DNA from: Rhodocollybia butyracea
Taxonomy: Eukaryota; Basidiomycota; Agaricomycetes; Agaricales; Omphalotaceae
Length of the DNA stretch: 64,000 nucleotides
Reading direction: 5' to 3'
Assembly (NCBI GenBank): GCA_015501585.1
Contig: JADNRY010000341.1
Span: 1-64,000, forward strand
In this document: in pieces, positions 1-10,058 of the stretch
How positions within the stretch are numbered: the stretch's first letter is position 1
Layout of the letters: each line of letters starts with the position of its first letter
Program-made: the position numbers and the translations under genes
Notes under the pieces: model-generated
The model's database searches: none
What the model was told of the DNA's origin: nothing
The model's input: only the letters and a program-made list of their open reading frames with translations

Positions 1-1522
1 TTGCGTGGTGTAGTTGGTGCACGATTAGGTTTGGTGAAGGCTTTGTGATGCAGTGCAGCTGCAGAGAAGATTAACGGAATAGAAATGATACCAGACGTCG
101 CCATATCCAGTGTTGTGGGGGAATGTTTTTTTTTTCGTTTATATAAATACCGTGAGTCGCCAGTACCAGGAGTCGCGAGTGCTATTCTGCCGGTGGACTC
201 ACTTATCATGGGTGAATTAGGTATGGTCTGTTATTGTCCGGATCCATTTAACATTATCGCCATCTAGGTCAATCCAAGTGCAGCACCACTAGCTCCATTA
301 GCACTCCTCTGATGTCAACCAAATCGTATGCTGAGCAGACCGCCCTTCGCTACCACCTTCTTCCTATTCTGGAAATAGACAAGGTACTTACTAGAGAGTA
401 CAGCGTGGTGGTCAACGGTAGAGAAAAAGCTAGTGTAAAAGTAGTGACGCCGGGCGTATTGAAGAAGAAACCGGATCTATATTTTTTATTGAAGACATCC
501 CAAACCGGGATATCCGTTCCAGGCGGCACCGTCGAAGCTAAGCTATGAGCGCTAAAAAGGGCGGGCCTGTGATGATGCTGTTAAAAATGGAGTCTAAGTT
601 TCAGAGTGAGTACACCCGGCGAGGGATCTGACTAGTCTAATTAAGAGTAGCTGTGGAGGGCCAATGTTCTCGAGCGGGACAGGCACCTGTGAGTCAAATT
701 GCCGAAGATCCGCCTACTTATTGCCATTTTTGCGACTTTAAATACAGACACCATGGATAGAGTCGGCCCGGGTATCAATGGTGTGCCATACAGGAGGCCA
801 TTTTTATCATCTCAGTTCACTTGTTTCGCGCATCAAGTGGAAAGATTTGGGAAAGAACCTGTTACGTATCGGCCAAAGCTGGCTATCACAACTTGTCGCA
901 ACTTCCAAAATAGACATATTCACGGATTCACCGATACAAGGTGCTTAGTGAGTTCAGGTTATATAAGATTAGTAGATATGTACTCTGCTTCATATTCAGG
1001 CCCGCATTAGTACGTTCAATCTCCAAAGTGACCTTGGAAGAACCAGCTGTTCACCTTCTCCGACTTTGTCAATTGAGAGACAAGTTCGCACGCTCTCAGC
1101 CCGTTCTGTTATTGGCTGTCAAATCTGCTCCGTTGACGAATTGCAGAGATGGTCAAAGGAATGCAGTCGGAAAGGATACCGGACCTGGTAACCATACTTG
1201 AACTTGTGCAAGTATAGGTAGGTGGAAACAACCTACAGGAATACGCAACACCGCTCGTTCTGGTCAGAAAATTAGTCATTTGAAAGTTCATCGATAACTA
1301 TAGTAGATACATCGATATCCATCAAGATAGCTTTTATCTAGAAATTCTATATATGATACAAGCACTAAACATGTGAGTATAGTAGCGTCTTGAACCAGTT
1401 CAAAGCCGTAGCATTACCGTATAGTGGATGTAGTAGTCATGTTCATCCGTTGTCTTTGTCCTTGTCTTTATAAATAAATTACCACGCCAGGGCTCTTATC
1501 ATATCCCAATGAAAGCGCTATT
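1..1522. other. Unresolved non-coding stretch
   Basis: No gene supported. The longest plausible frame is 312-548 on the plus strand (78 codons, lysine- and valine-rich), which matches no family I recognise and lacks splice or promoter context. The rest holds only short random frames. Confidence 0.4.
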
Positions 1523-3303
1523 TCATAGGATGAGCGATACCAGTATCACACCCGAAGTTAAGATCATCGTCATGGTTGTTATCGGGGAACCGATTATTAT
1601 GGAGGACGCGGACGAATGTGAGGTCGAGGATGAGGGTGAGCTGGGCTGAGTATTCGACGTTCCTATAGCCGATTCTGTAAAAGATAGGGAAGGGAGGGTA
1701 GGCAACGCAGAGAGGCAAATGGAATTAACGGGAGAGGATTGATTGGAAAGGGCGGGAGAAGGAGAGAGAAAAAGAAAGGATACACCTCAATAATCGATAC
1801 AAGAAATCCCAAATCGTGACAGGACGTACGTATAGCATCGATCAGCGTATCATTCAAATCCCAGCAGCGTCCCACATTGAAAACCCACCAAGCCCGCTAT
1901 TTTTGATGAAAGCGCCCTACGTATGGGGGAACGAAATGAACAAGGTTAAAAACGCAAATGGTCAGTATTGAACTCACCTTGAGCGCAAACGATTCTGGGT
2001 TATCGAATGAGATGAACGTCTGATTGGATTTGTTGTATACAAAGGGCTACTCGGAAAAACAATGAATTAGTAGGATATTCCAACACACAGTGCTAACCAC
2101 ACTCACCGTCTGACTGCAATTGTCAAACACATAAGCGATCCCACTCTGAGGCGTTCCATCTACATTTATATATCCTTCATCAACTAGACCCCAATAATTA
2201 TAGACTCCACTGGGACCAGAAAAGTTCCCGCAAAAGTCAACGCCTCCAATTCCATCCCATATATCACCAAGATGTTCAGAGCTTAGGTTGAATGGGGGAT
2301 AAATGTTTGTGATATTGGAAAACGAAGCAGATTGAATGACATCACTCTCCGAGGCCACGAACGAATGACCATACGAAGCGATCCCGAGCAGGATTTGACT
2401 TGCAGGCATTTTGGCATCCGTCCAAGCTTTGACCGCAGACATGGCAGAGCCAATCTGGTCACTACTAGGCGCACAGGAATCGCTTAGTGGGGAGTTCGGT
2501 CCGGCGTGATTAGATAGAGTGTTGTAAACGTCGTAGTTCATGATAGCAATAAAATCGAGGACTTGGCCGAACGGGAAACGTCTGTTAATGGGGTGCCAGT
2601 CGTATCGTTCCAAGGTAAGACGTAGGTTGCTGATGATAGAATTAGCTTGGAGCCAACAGAATCTTGACGAAGTTCTTGTAAGAAGGACAAGAAGTTAGAC
2701 GTGTCGTTCGAGTTGGCGGTATTGCAGCCGATGGATTTGGAGTTGGAACCAGGGAATTCCCAACTGAGGTCAATGAGTACTATGTCAAGACGTGGGTGAA
2801 CTGAGTACATACTCAAAATCCAATCCATCCAGACTGTAGTTCTGCGCCAGCGTTGTTACAGTTTTGACGAATGCAGTTCGGTTTTCCGCTGAACCCACGT
2901 TGGTGCTGAAAAATTGCGAGCCACCCCAGCCTCCGATGGACAGTGCCGCCTTGACATTCTGTGCGGTACCATTAGCGGAAGGTTGAAGATTTGATTCCCA
3001 GTACTAACATTCTGATGAGCCATTTGCACGAATTGCGGTAACAGTTGTTTGTCCGAGTCTGCCAAAAACAGTGTATTGACATCCGGAGTTGTTGTCCTGG
3101 GAAGCTTTAGTTCAGTGTCACAATCAAAAGGAAGGCAACAACTTACGCAAAAGCATAAGTTAGCTGGGTGTATTTTGACCAGCTAACTTGGCTCAGAGGA
3201 ATCCCGTCTGCCATCCAGCATACCAGGCAATTGAACGTAATGAAGAGTCGTTGGCGCTCGTAGCTGCAGCGAGAAGCAAAAAGCAAAGCAAAGCAGTTAA
3301 CAT
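1523..3303 (-). CDS. GH18 family chitinase with Ser/Thr-rich, hydrophobic C-terminus; three apparent 1-base frame breaks
   Basis: Secreted endochitinase-like glycoside hydrolase of family 18, expected to cleave beta-1,4-GlcNAc chains in cell-wall chitin. Seven exons can be spliced by hand: 3303-3147, 3096-3009, 2958-2813, 2763-2107, 2046-1978, 1916-1830, 1674-1523, with introns of 49-61 bases plus one of 155. The start at 3303 opens a signal peptide (MLTALLCFLLLAAATSA). Family landmarks are SIGGW, the catalytic DGLDFDWE, which is complete only after removing the intron 2764-2812, and MNYD. After the barrel come a Ser/Thr-rich stretch and a hydrophobic end, as in GPI-anchored chitinases (inference). 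Three single-base deletions (near 3211, 2562 and 1860) break the frame; restoring one base at each makes the spliced length an exact multiple of three, about 452 residues. These may be assembly errors or recent pseudogenisation. Confidence 0.85.
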
Positions 3304-3400
3304 GATGAGAGTCGAGAGTTAACTGCTGACGCGCTGACGAGTGGAGATATATTCGTACGAAGCCGCTCAGAATCTCCAATACCAACAATTCCGGGAATCT

Positions 3401-3410
3401 TTATATATAG
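3401..3410 (-). promoter_or_regulatory. TATA box of the chitinase gene
   Basis: On the minus strand the string CTATATATAA lies about 100 bases upstream of the chitinase ATG. It is the only TATA-like string close to that start. Confidence 0.5.
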
Positions 3411-3773
3411 TGCTTATAATTAGTTACGTGTATTACATATGACGAAAAAGACTCACAAAGAGAAAGAAAAGATCAAGTAAATAGCTACCCGGGAAACAGC
3501 CTTGATCTTGCAAGGAGATGATGAAAATGAAGAAGAAGAAACGCTGGCTTCATGTATTCATCGGTTTGTGGCACAGCGGAAAGATCGGGCAATAGGCCGC
3601 ATCAATAATGATTGGTTCACACGAACTCCTCTTTCGTCGAACCTCTTACAGGAAAAGCTGTGGAAAAGCAAGTTCATCATTGGCACTTTCGTACTGCATC
3701 ATTGATAGGGGAGCCTGTGGAAAGCTTGATAACTCCGCGAAAGCTTCACCGTTCATGAAGCCCCCCAACCAAA

Positions 3774-4130
3774 ATGTCCTCAGGAGCAAGTGAAATCTAC
3801 GCTCGTTTACTGCTACCTCGAAAGCATGGGTACCCGCTGTGGCGCCCAGAGCCCAACGAGCTTTTGCCCCTTGAATACCAAGATGAAGGTATTCGGATTG
3901 GGGATGTGGGCGTGATCACTGCCGATGGTGCTTTCGACTTCCTCTTCAATGTGTTCTTGCCTAAGGACCATGTCATCAATCAATGGAATCGAGCCGTTCC
4001 AGAAGGATTTACTCCCCTTCCATGGGATTCACGACAAGTCAATCGTAGCTCCCATCTGCATTGTCCAGGTGTCGCGATATCTAGTTCTGGTGCCCAATGC
4101 TATGATCTTAGCATACAGGCCTCTGTGTAG
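3774..4130 (+). pseudogene. 5' fragment of an agaricomycete lineage-specific protein gene
   Basis: A 118-codon frame starting MSSGASEIYARLLLP, followed by PLWRPEPNE and a GDVGVITADGAFDFLFN block. I recognise this as the N-terminal signature of a large family of uncharacterised proteins common in mushroom genomes, in which the first exon ends shortly after this block. The copy ends at a stop at 4128-4130 after a short, less conserved tail, and the expected repeat-rich C-terminal part is absent. A solo LTR begins about 140 bases downstream. Function unknown; most likely a truncated, dead copy. Confidence 0.55.
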
Positions 4131-4273
4131 GTTCCGTGAGTTGTCATTCGTCATCTATGACCGAGCTCAATTCAACTGACCTGTTTCTTAAAATTGTCTC
4201 CAATATCTGTTGGAGGAGGCTTAGAATCAGCTATCCCAAGGAGCACTGCTAATGCTTCGTAGTGGTGCTTCAA

Positions 4274-4526
4274 TATAACGCGCCCTATGGGCAAAGTCCT
4301 TAAGAACACCGGTGAACACGACAAATAGGATACTATTGTGTGTACGACGGTGTAAAAGACTAACTAGACTCTTAAGTAATTGTACGATACTTATAGTAAC
4401 GGATTTATTATATAATTAATAATAAATAGAATGATAAGATAGACCGTTTGGTCTATCGGCGGCGTCTAGGATGACCGTATTGCCGGATACGGTCAGTGGT
4501 GATTATGGAGAGGCGGAGGCGTTACA
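4274..4526. mobile_element. Solo LTR with 5-base target-site duplication
   Basis: A 253-base AT-rich segment ends GGCGTTACA and begins TATAACGCG, imperfect inverted termini of the TGTAACGC...GCGTTACA type with the first G changed to A. It is flanked on both sides by TTCAA (4269-4273 and 4527-4531). This is what recombination between the two LTRs of a former Gypsy- or Copia-like insertion leaves behind. No second copy in the window. Confidence 0.6.
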
Positions 4527-4531
4527 TTCAA

Positions 4532-6661
4532 GGCAGGACTACCAGAATCTCAGAGTGTCATCTTTTACGCAGTTTCTCTCAATTTACTGCCTCTGGTCAC
4601 TAGGCATTTGAATACTGAGGAGCGGCGATTGATTGCACCGGGATCCTGTTATGTATGCAAGAGCGTCAGTCCTATACGTCTAGTGGCGGTTTGCTTCTTG
4701 CTAATATACTCTCTGCTTCAGGTGGCTCCAATTCTGAGAATAATGGGGTGTGTTGCCACCCATTGGCCCTCGAATTTTGTTACTGACCTTTCTGCATCAG
4801 GAAAAAACAAAAGTTATACGAACCTGTACGCATAATACGTATCAATTGTATAGATGTTTATATGTCCCCCTATATGTATAGAACTGTACTGTGTGTATAC
4901 CTTCACTAAGTGCACTGTATTAGTATGTATAGCTCTGTATACTACATATATCCACACTATGAAGACTGTAGACACTGTACATATACAATATTAGTCTATA
5001 GCAATCCATAGTGATACCAGTCCTTCAGTACAAGGAAGACACCAGATTTTGATCACATTTCAGGTGAATTACTCAGTTTAAGGTGCAGACTAGAGGAGTT
5101 CAAAAACAGTTTATTGCGATGTAAACAATGCAAACAACATTAAACTATGTGTAAACTAAGTATCATTAGGGTTCTAAGCATATACTAGAAACTCCTTTGT
5201 CCGCGACCACGACCATGTAACCTTTTTCCCACGCCAAAACGCGTCCGACACGATCGACGATGCGCACCCGGCAACACCAACAAAAATTAGACTACGTAGT
5301 AAACATAGAACATAGCTAACACACTAAAAGAAAGAAAGCAACACCAAAAAGACGGTCATGAGCGACAAATCATCCTCACCCGCACCGTCAACACCACAAC
5401 TACGCCCACGGCCAAAATCACCCGAAAAAGCGAAAGAAACACTACTTGCTGCAGAATGGCCCGTAGACACAACGGAGCCAGCCCATGACACGTTTAATAC
5501 ACTCATAGAATTAGCCAACACTAACTTTATCCTTAACGCTGCTGCGCAGCAATCCCCGACTACAGGACAAATGAGTCATTGTCACTTCCTTCTGTTAAGC
5601 GGTCTGAGTCAAGTTAGAATATGAATTTTGCATTACGAGCCTATGGCTCCAGGTAATGCAGAGTGGGTGAGTGAAGTACATCCATGTCAACAGGCGGCTC
5701 GGGCGCTGCGCATACTAGCTTTGGCCGGTCAAAGCATTCCAGCCTCTGCAGATTGAGGCTGTGCTTGTTCACAGCGGCACCTCCATCAATGGGTTTCGCT
5801 TCGCTCACCCAATTACAACTTGGTCAAAGGCTTCAACCAAGTTGTACCATAGCTTTGCTTTGGGAGTTGATGTTGAACTTGCAAGTGTCAACAATCTACT
5901 GGCTATGGACCAGCTGCTTTCTTTATATCCAGAGGCTGCCGCTGATCAGCAAAATGTATGAAGGGAAAGCCACTTTCTGACACCATACAGTGCTGGGGGG
6001 TGCTGGAACCGGCTGTATGGTGCCTTGACAGCGGCTCCAGTTCACCCACGCTTTGCTGATCTGAGGATGTAAGCCGCTCACTTTCTCAGGTCTTCCTGCA
6101 ACAAAACAATAGAAATTGATCACTGATTTCATTGTTTCATTGTTCAGCACACCTGGAACTCGCTTTTAGCGCTGCCCACCTACAAGACAGTGCAGCCTAA
6201 TGCCTCAGTTCACCTAGTAAGTAAGCTCTAGCAAGCCCAGCCAATACCATCTCAGAAAATTGTAAACTGCCAACTTGGATAGTCCTCATAGCCTCTCGTA
6301 ACTTCAGGGTCTCTACCTGCACCCACAGGTATACACTTTAATAGGTGACTTTATTGTTCTACTAAAATGCTACACCTGCAGCGGGTTGTGGGCAGTTTCT
6401 GGCAATGTACTGAGTTTGACAGTTGACTTCAGGGACTTGTATCTTTTTCACCTGTCTACAACTTTCCAGGCTCCACTAATTTGATGACATGTCTCTCTGA
6501 GATAAATCATCCTATGTCCTAGCACTGCTCGGCAGCATCAGCACATACATTTGATTGTATCCTATAGTCCTACTGCGGCTTACTTAATACTGACCCTCAA
6601 ATTTTTCATGAAAATTTTGCTTCACTAACTTCTAAGTACATAAGTAGTCTGGCCAGACCTA
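4532..6661. other. Unresolved intergenic stretch, TATAG/ACTGTA-rich at 4840-5000
   Basis: 4840-5000 is low-complexity, dominated by short TATA/TGTA strings. A frame at 5358-5624 (88 codons, Pro/Ser/Lys-rich start MSDKSSSPAPS) reads like a disordered N-terminus of an element- or host-encoded protein but has no recognisable domain and no partner exon. A second frame at 5761-5961 is unassigned. From 5980 to 6661 nothing is seen. Confidence 0.35.
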
Positions 6662-6669
6662 GCTCAAAT

Positions 6670-7325
6670 TAGAGATGTCCACGAGTCCGGATCCAAGTAT
6701 ACTTGGATCCGGAGCGCAAGTACTTGTGGCCTAAAAGGCCTGACTCGTGACCCGCGGCTGACTCGTGGGAAACGGGTCACTGACTCGCAAGTATTACTTG
6801 CGGGTCTCACAAGTACTTGTGGATCCGCACACTAATCAAGTAGTTACAGCTATATTCACAAGTATTTACCATTATTTACTTGCATACAGTGATTGTACAG
6901 TGTATAATGCTATTAAAAACCTGTACTTTTAATTTCATACTATGGTATGAAGTAAAAATGTACTGACAGTTAGGCTTTGGATTGTAGACAGCCTACGGCG
7001 ATTGGGCGCTAAAATAAGCGCTCAGTTGCTGTGAGCTGTCTACAACCTCAAACATGTGTGGCAGTACTTGATAAGTACTATAATAAATATGATACTATTA
7101 ATTACTGTAAGTTTTGATCACCAACAACAAATATATGAGTTCATATTGCTTGCACAAGTCACACAAGTACTTGCAAGTCAACCGAAAATTGCAAATGTCT
7201 GACTTGTGACCCGTGCCTGACCCGTGGGAAACGAATCCTGGGATCCGCGAGTCACATACTTGCGGGTTTTCCCACGGATCTTACCTGCAAGTACTTGTGA
7301 AGACTTGGACTCGTGGACATCTCTA
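6670..7325. mobile_element. hAT-like non-autonomous DNA transposon (MITE)
   Basis: A 656-base element with perfect terminal inverted repeats of 19 bases (TAGAGATGTCCACGAGTCC at the left, its complement at the right) and the 8-base direct duplication GCTCAAAT on both sides (6662-6669 and 7326-7333). An 8-base duplication with TAGAG-type termini is the hallmark of the hAT superfamily. The interior has no coding frame but is full of short subterminal motifs in both orientations (CAAGTACTTG, ACTCGTG, GGATCC), as expected of transposase-binding sites. It must have been mobilised by a hAT transposase elsewhere in the genome. It lies 21 bases from the LTR of the neighbouring Gypsy element. Confidence 0.85.
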
Positions 7326-7346
7326 GCTCAAATAGCCTAGGCTGCC

Positions 7347-7986
7347 TGTTAAGATCGTGCAAGGTCGAAGGGACCCGATTGGTATCCGAAAGGTATGTAT
7401 TGACGAAGTAGGTCTCAGACCGATATCGGAGATCGAAGAAGAAGTGGGACGTGCGGTATAGCTATTAGCTAGACCCTCGTCACGCCAAATAGTCCCAAGA
7501 TGAAGTTCAGGAGACAAAGATAGATTCGGCTGATGTAATGGCCGACGAGTAAGACAGAAGAAAGATAGACTAGGGCGGAACTTAGTCGGACAGAAGGTCT
7601 GGTTTATCCAAGTTGATATTTAAACTGAGGACTACTGTACAAGGTTGTACTACTTATATACTAAGAGTCCGGGGCTTCCGGATTGGTAGAAGACAATAGT
7701 CGGAAACGTATACGGAAGACCAAAGTAAGTAATACAATCATAAGACAATAATACTCAATAGATTGGAAAGGGAATATAATTGAAAGATAATAAGAACCAA
7801 TTAGAAAGTAATCCGAAAGGTCCGATGCCGGTACATCATCGGACAAAGATAAGAGATAAGATAGGAAGATAACAAAAAGAGATAAGATGACAGAAATAGA
7901 CGGGATGGAATCGGAATGGTGCTGGGATGATAGTAGAGGTGATCCGGCGATGATCCGAGGGATGCCGATGCGGCATAGTTGTAACA
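7347..7986 (-). repeat. 3' LTR of element G1
   Basis: 640 bases, same length as the partner at 16576-17215 and about 96 percent identical by eye. Termini are TGTTA/TAACA. Differences are nearly all C/T or G/A. Confidence 0.93.
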
Positions 7987-8002
7987 GTATCCCCCTCTTA
8001 GG
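7987..8002 (-). promoter_or_regulatory. Polypurine tract of element G1
   Basis: Read on the minus strand, TAAGAGGGGGATAC directly abuts the 3' LTR. This is the expected primer for plus-strand DNA synthesis, and it proves that the antisense gene beyond it is inside the element. Confidence 0.75.
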
Positions 8003-8164
8003 CTTGAGCCTTCGAAAGCCTCTAAGTCCAGAGCCGAAGTCGGACCAATAGGGTGTCGGCCGAGAGTCAGGGTCACCGTGATGTGAGAAAGTCTAGAAGA
8101 TTCTAAGACGTCACTGAGATCTCCGCTTATTGTTCCTGTGATCCTATAGAGTCTAAGCGCCTGG

Positions 8165-8173
8165 GTATATAAG
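8165..8173 (+). promoter_or_regulatory. TATA box for the antisense gene of element G1
   Basis: GTATATAAG lies about 55-60 bases upstream of the ATG at 8228, on the strand opposite to gag-pol. It suggests the accessory gene has its own promoter just inside the 3' LTR. Confidence 0.5.
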
Positions 8174-8450
8174 GTCGTGCCAAAATCCAAAAATTTCCCT
8201 AAGTACCTCCATCATTTTACTATTACCATGACTTCTTGTGCCAACTCTCACGTATCCGACGACTCCGACGAGGAATTCAGGAAGGCCGAGGAAGCAGCAG
8301 CGGAAGCAAAGGCTTTACTCGAGAGGAAGGCGGCCAAGCATGCAACAAAGAAGGAGAAAAAGCGACAGGAGGAGGCCACAGCAGCAGCAGCAGCGGAAGC
8401 CGAGTGGCTCCATTTATTCGTCGAAGAGCAGCAGAGGGAGGCGGATAGGG

Positions 8451-8605
8451 TGTTGGATATTTATCCTGGGCTGCTCAATCGAGGCTGTGAACAAACACAT
8501 ATATACAAATGATGTGTAACTACAACCCTTGATAATGATCTAATAGTAGTCTTGAACCACCATCTCAGAGCCATCTAAGAGTCTAGGAGTCTTCATTAAC
8601 CAACA
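8451..8605 (+). repeat. 5' LTR of the Gag-only element
   Basis: 155 bases, TG...CA ended. Identical to the right LTR apart from the 11-base tandem duplication there. Confidence 0.93.
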
Positions 8606-8618
8606 GGTTATGGGCCCC
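8606..8618 (+). promoter_or_regulatory. Primer-binding site, initiator-tRNA anticodon-arm type
   Basis: GGTTATGGGCCCC starts immediately after the 5' LTR. It matches, with one mismatch over its first 11 bases, the complement of the anticodon stem-loop of initiator tRNA-Met (core GGTTATGAGCCC). Half-tRNA priming at this position is known for copia and Ty5, supporting a Copia affiliation. The tRNA match is from memory of the yeast sequence. Confidence 0.6.
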
Positions 8619-8746
8619 GTGTCCACACTATACATCTAGGAGTTTTATTCATCATCTAGGAGCTTTACTTTTCACCCAATCACTCAATCTCACTCATTTC
8701 ATCATCCCATCCCCAATCCCTTTTCAACGACTCATATTCATTCACT

Positions 8747-9844
8747 ATGGCCACACTTTCAGCTCTTCTTAATCTTGGAAGGAACATTCCCCTACTTTCC
8801 ACTACAAATGCTGATGACTGGAGCAGCTGGAAAGAGGATGTTCTGCAAATGGTGCTTAGTGCAGATGGTCAGAGCGCCAAGATTGCCACAGGGTTGACTT
8901 CACGTCCATCAGAGGCTGCTGATGCCAAGGAATGGGATCGACTCAACTCACAGGCTGCGTCCATCATTAAATCCCTCACTAATCGAGACTGCCGAAACAT
9001 CTACAAGGATAAGACAAATGCTTCCAAAATCTGGAGTGCACTTGTCTCCTATTTTGAAAAATCATCATTTTCCTCATGTTCAGCTACATGTGCTGCCTAT
9101 CACTCCATTACGCATGATCCGCTTAAACCAACCAAAGTCTATCTTGATGCTTTGGATGATATGCGTGCTCGTCTTCAGGCACTACTCCCTTCCGGTGAAA
9201 CAATCTCTGATAGTTATCACAAGGATATCATGCTCCAGAACCTTCATTCATCATTCAAGGCCTGGAAAACATCTCTTCTCACCCAACCTACTGGCGAGCC
9301 CAATCTTAAAACCTGCCGCACTGTTCTTGAGAGTGCTATGGTTTTATTTGACCCTGAGAAGAGAGCCGATGAAATTTTAGATGGGATTAATAACCCGTCT
9401 GAACCATCCTCCCGTGTAGAGGCTGCTCATGCTTATGCTACAGCTTTCCGAAAGGGAAGTAAAGGAGGAAGTCGGAATGGATCTGGTACTAGGGAAAGTT
9501 TTAGTGGTAGAGGGGGAGGAAGAGGGGGAGCTTCCAATGGAAGCAGCCATGAAGATGGACAAGGATTTATAGACAGTCGCGGAAATCACTGGTGCAATAT
9601 GTCTATGGATGGCTGTCACCGTTGTGGAGGTATGTTGCACAAGGCTTCTAACTGTGTCAAGGACATGCCAGAGGAAGTCAAGCACTGGTGTCTTAATCGC
9701 ACATATGCCACTGCACACATCACTCACAACCCTCCCAATAACATCTCTTCACATTTCATTGCTCCTATTGATACTTATGGTTTTTCTGCTCATCCTACTT
9801 GTCCACCCTTTGAAGAGGAGGAGTATATTGATTTTCATGCTTGA
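8747..9844 (+). CDS. Copia-type Gag protein of the nested element
   Basis: Intact 365-residue frame without introns; ATG at 8747 lies 141 bases inside the 5' LTR. Residues ~20-220 resemble the gag-polypeptide/UBN2-type capsid region of Copia elements (DDWSSWKEDV near the start, then a helical region). A Gly/Arg/Ser-rich basic linker follows (~235-270), then one CCHC zinc knuckle at about 290-303 (CHRCGGMLHKASNC, CX2CX4HX4C) that should bind the element RNA. The C-terminus is short and acidic. There is no protease or pol extension: the frame stops at 9842-9844, and only about 36 bases separate it from the polypurine tract. It presumably forms particles that package its own RNA. Confidence 0.88.
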   Translation: MATLSALLNLGRNIPLLSTTNADDWSSWKEDVLQMVLSADGQSAKIATGLTSRPSEAADAKEWDRLNSQAASIIKSLTNRDCRNIYKDKTNASKIWSALVSYFEKSSFSSCSATCAAYHSITHDPLKPTKVYLDALDDMRARLQALLPSGETISDSYHKDIMLQNLHSSFKAWKTSLLTQPTGEPNLKTCRTVLESAMVLFDPEKRADEILDGINNPSEPSSRVEAAHAYATAFRKGSKGGSRNGSGTRESFSGRGGGRGGASNGSSHEDGQGFIDSRGNHWCNMSMDGCHRCGGMLHKASNCVKDMPEEVKHWCLNRTYATAHITHNPPNNISSHFIAPIDTYGFSAHPTCPPFEEEEYIDFHA

Positions 9845-9880
9845 TTCTATTTATAGCTTAGGGGGAGCTCTCTTTGTTTC

Positions 9881-9892
9881 GCAGAGGGGGAG
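9881..9892 (+). promoter_or_regulatory. Polypurine tract of the Gag-only element
   Basis: GCAGAGGGGGAG directly precedes the 3' LTR, as expected of a plus-strand primer. Confidence 0.8.
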
Positions 9893-10058
9893 TGTTGGAT
9901 ATTTATCCTGGGCTGCTCAATCGAGGCTGTGAACAAACACATATATACAAATGATGTGTAACTACAACCCTTGATAATGATCTAATAGTAGTCTTGAACC
10001 ACCATCTCAGAGCCATCTCAGAGCCATCTAAGAGTCTAGGAGTCTTCATTAACCAACA
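9893..10058 (+). repeat. 3' LTR of the Gag-only element
   Basis: 166 bases. It contains CTCAGAGCCAT twice in tandem where the left LTR has it once; all other positions match. Confidence 0.93.

Larger units (their letters stand above)
8451..10058 (+). mobile_element. Non-autonomous Gag-only LTR retrotransposon (TR-GAG-like, Copia-type), very young
   Basis: A 1,608-base insertion in the antisense gene of element G1. Direct repeats TGTTGG...CAACA of 155 and 166 bases flank it, with 5-base target duplication TAGGG (8446-8450 and 10059-10063). The LTRs are identical except for an 11-base tandem duplication in the right one, so insertion is recent. It has a primer site, a polypurine tract and one intact gag ORF but no protease, integrase or polymerase. 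Such terminal-repeat elements carrying only Gag are known from plants as TR-GAGs. It must borrow the pol proteins of a Copia relative not in this window. Confidence 0.92.

Noticed and set aside
1540..1565. String resembling the 5S rRNA core (CCCGAAGTTAAG)
   Set aside because: The flanking sequence does not extend the match, and the stretch is the last exon of the chitinase on the other strand.
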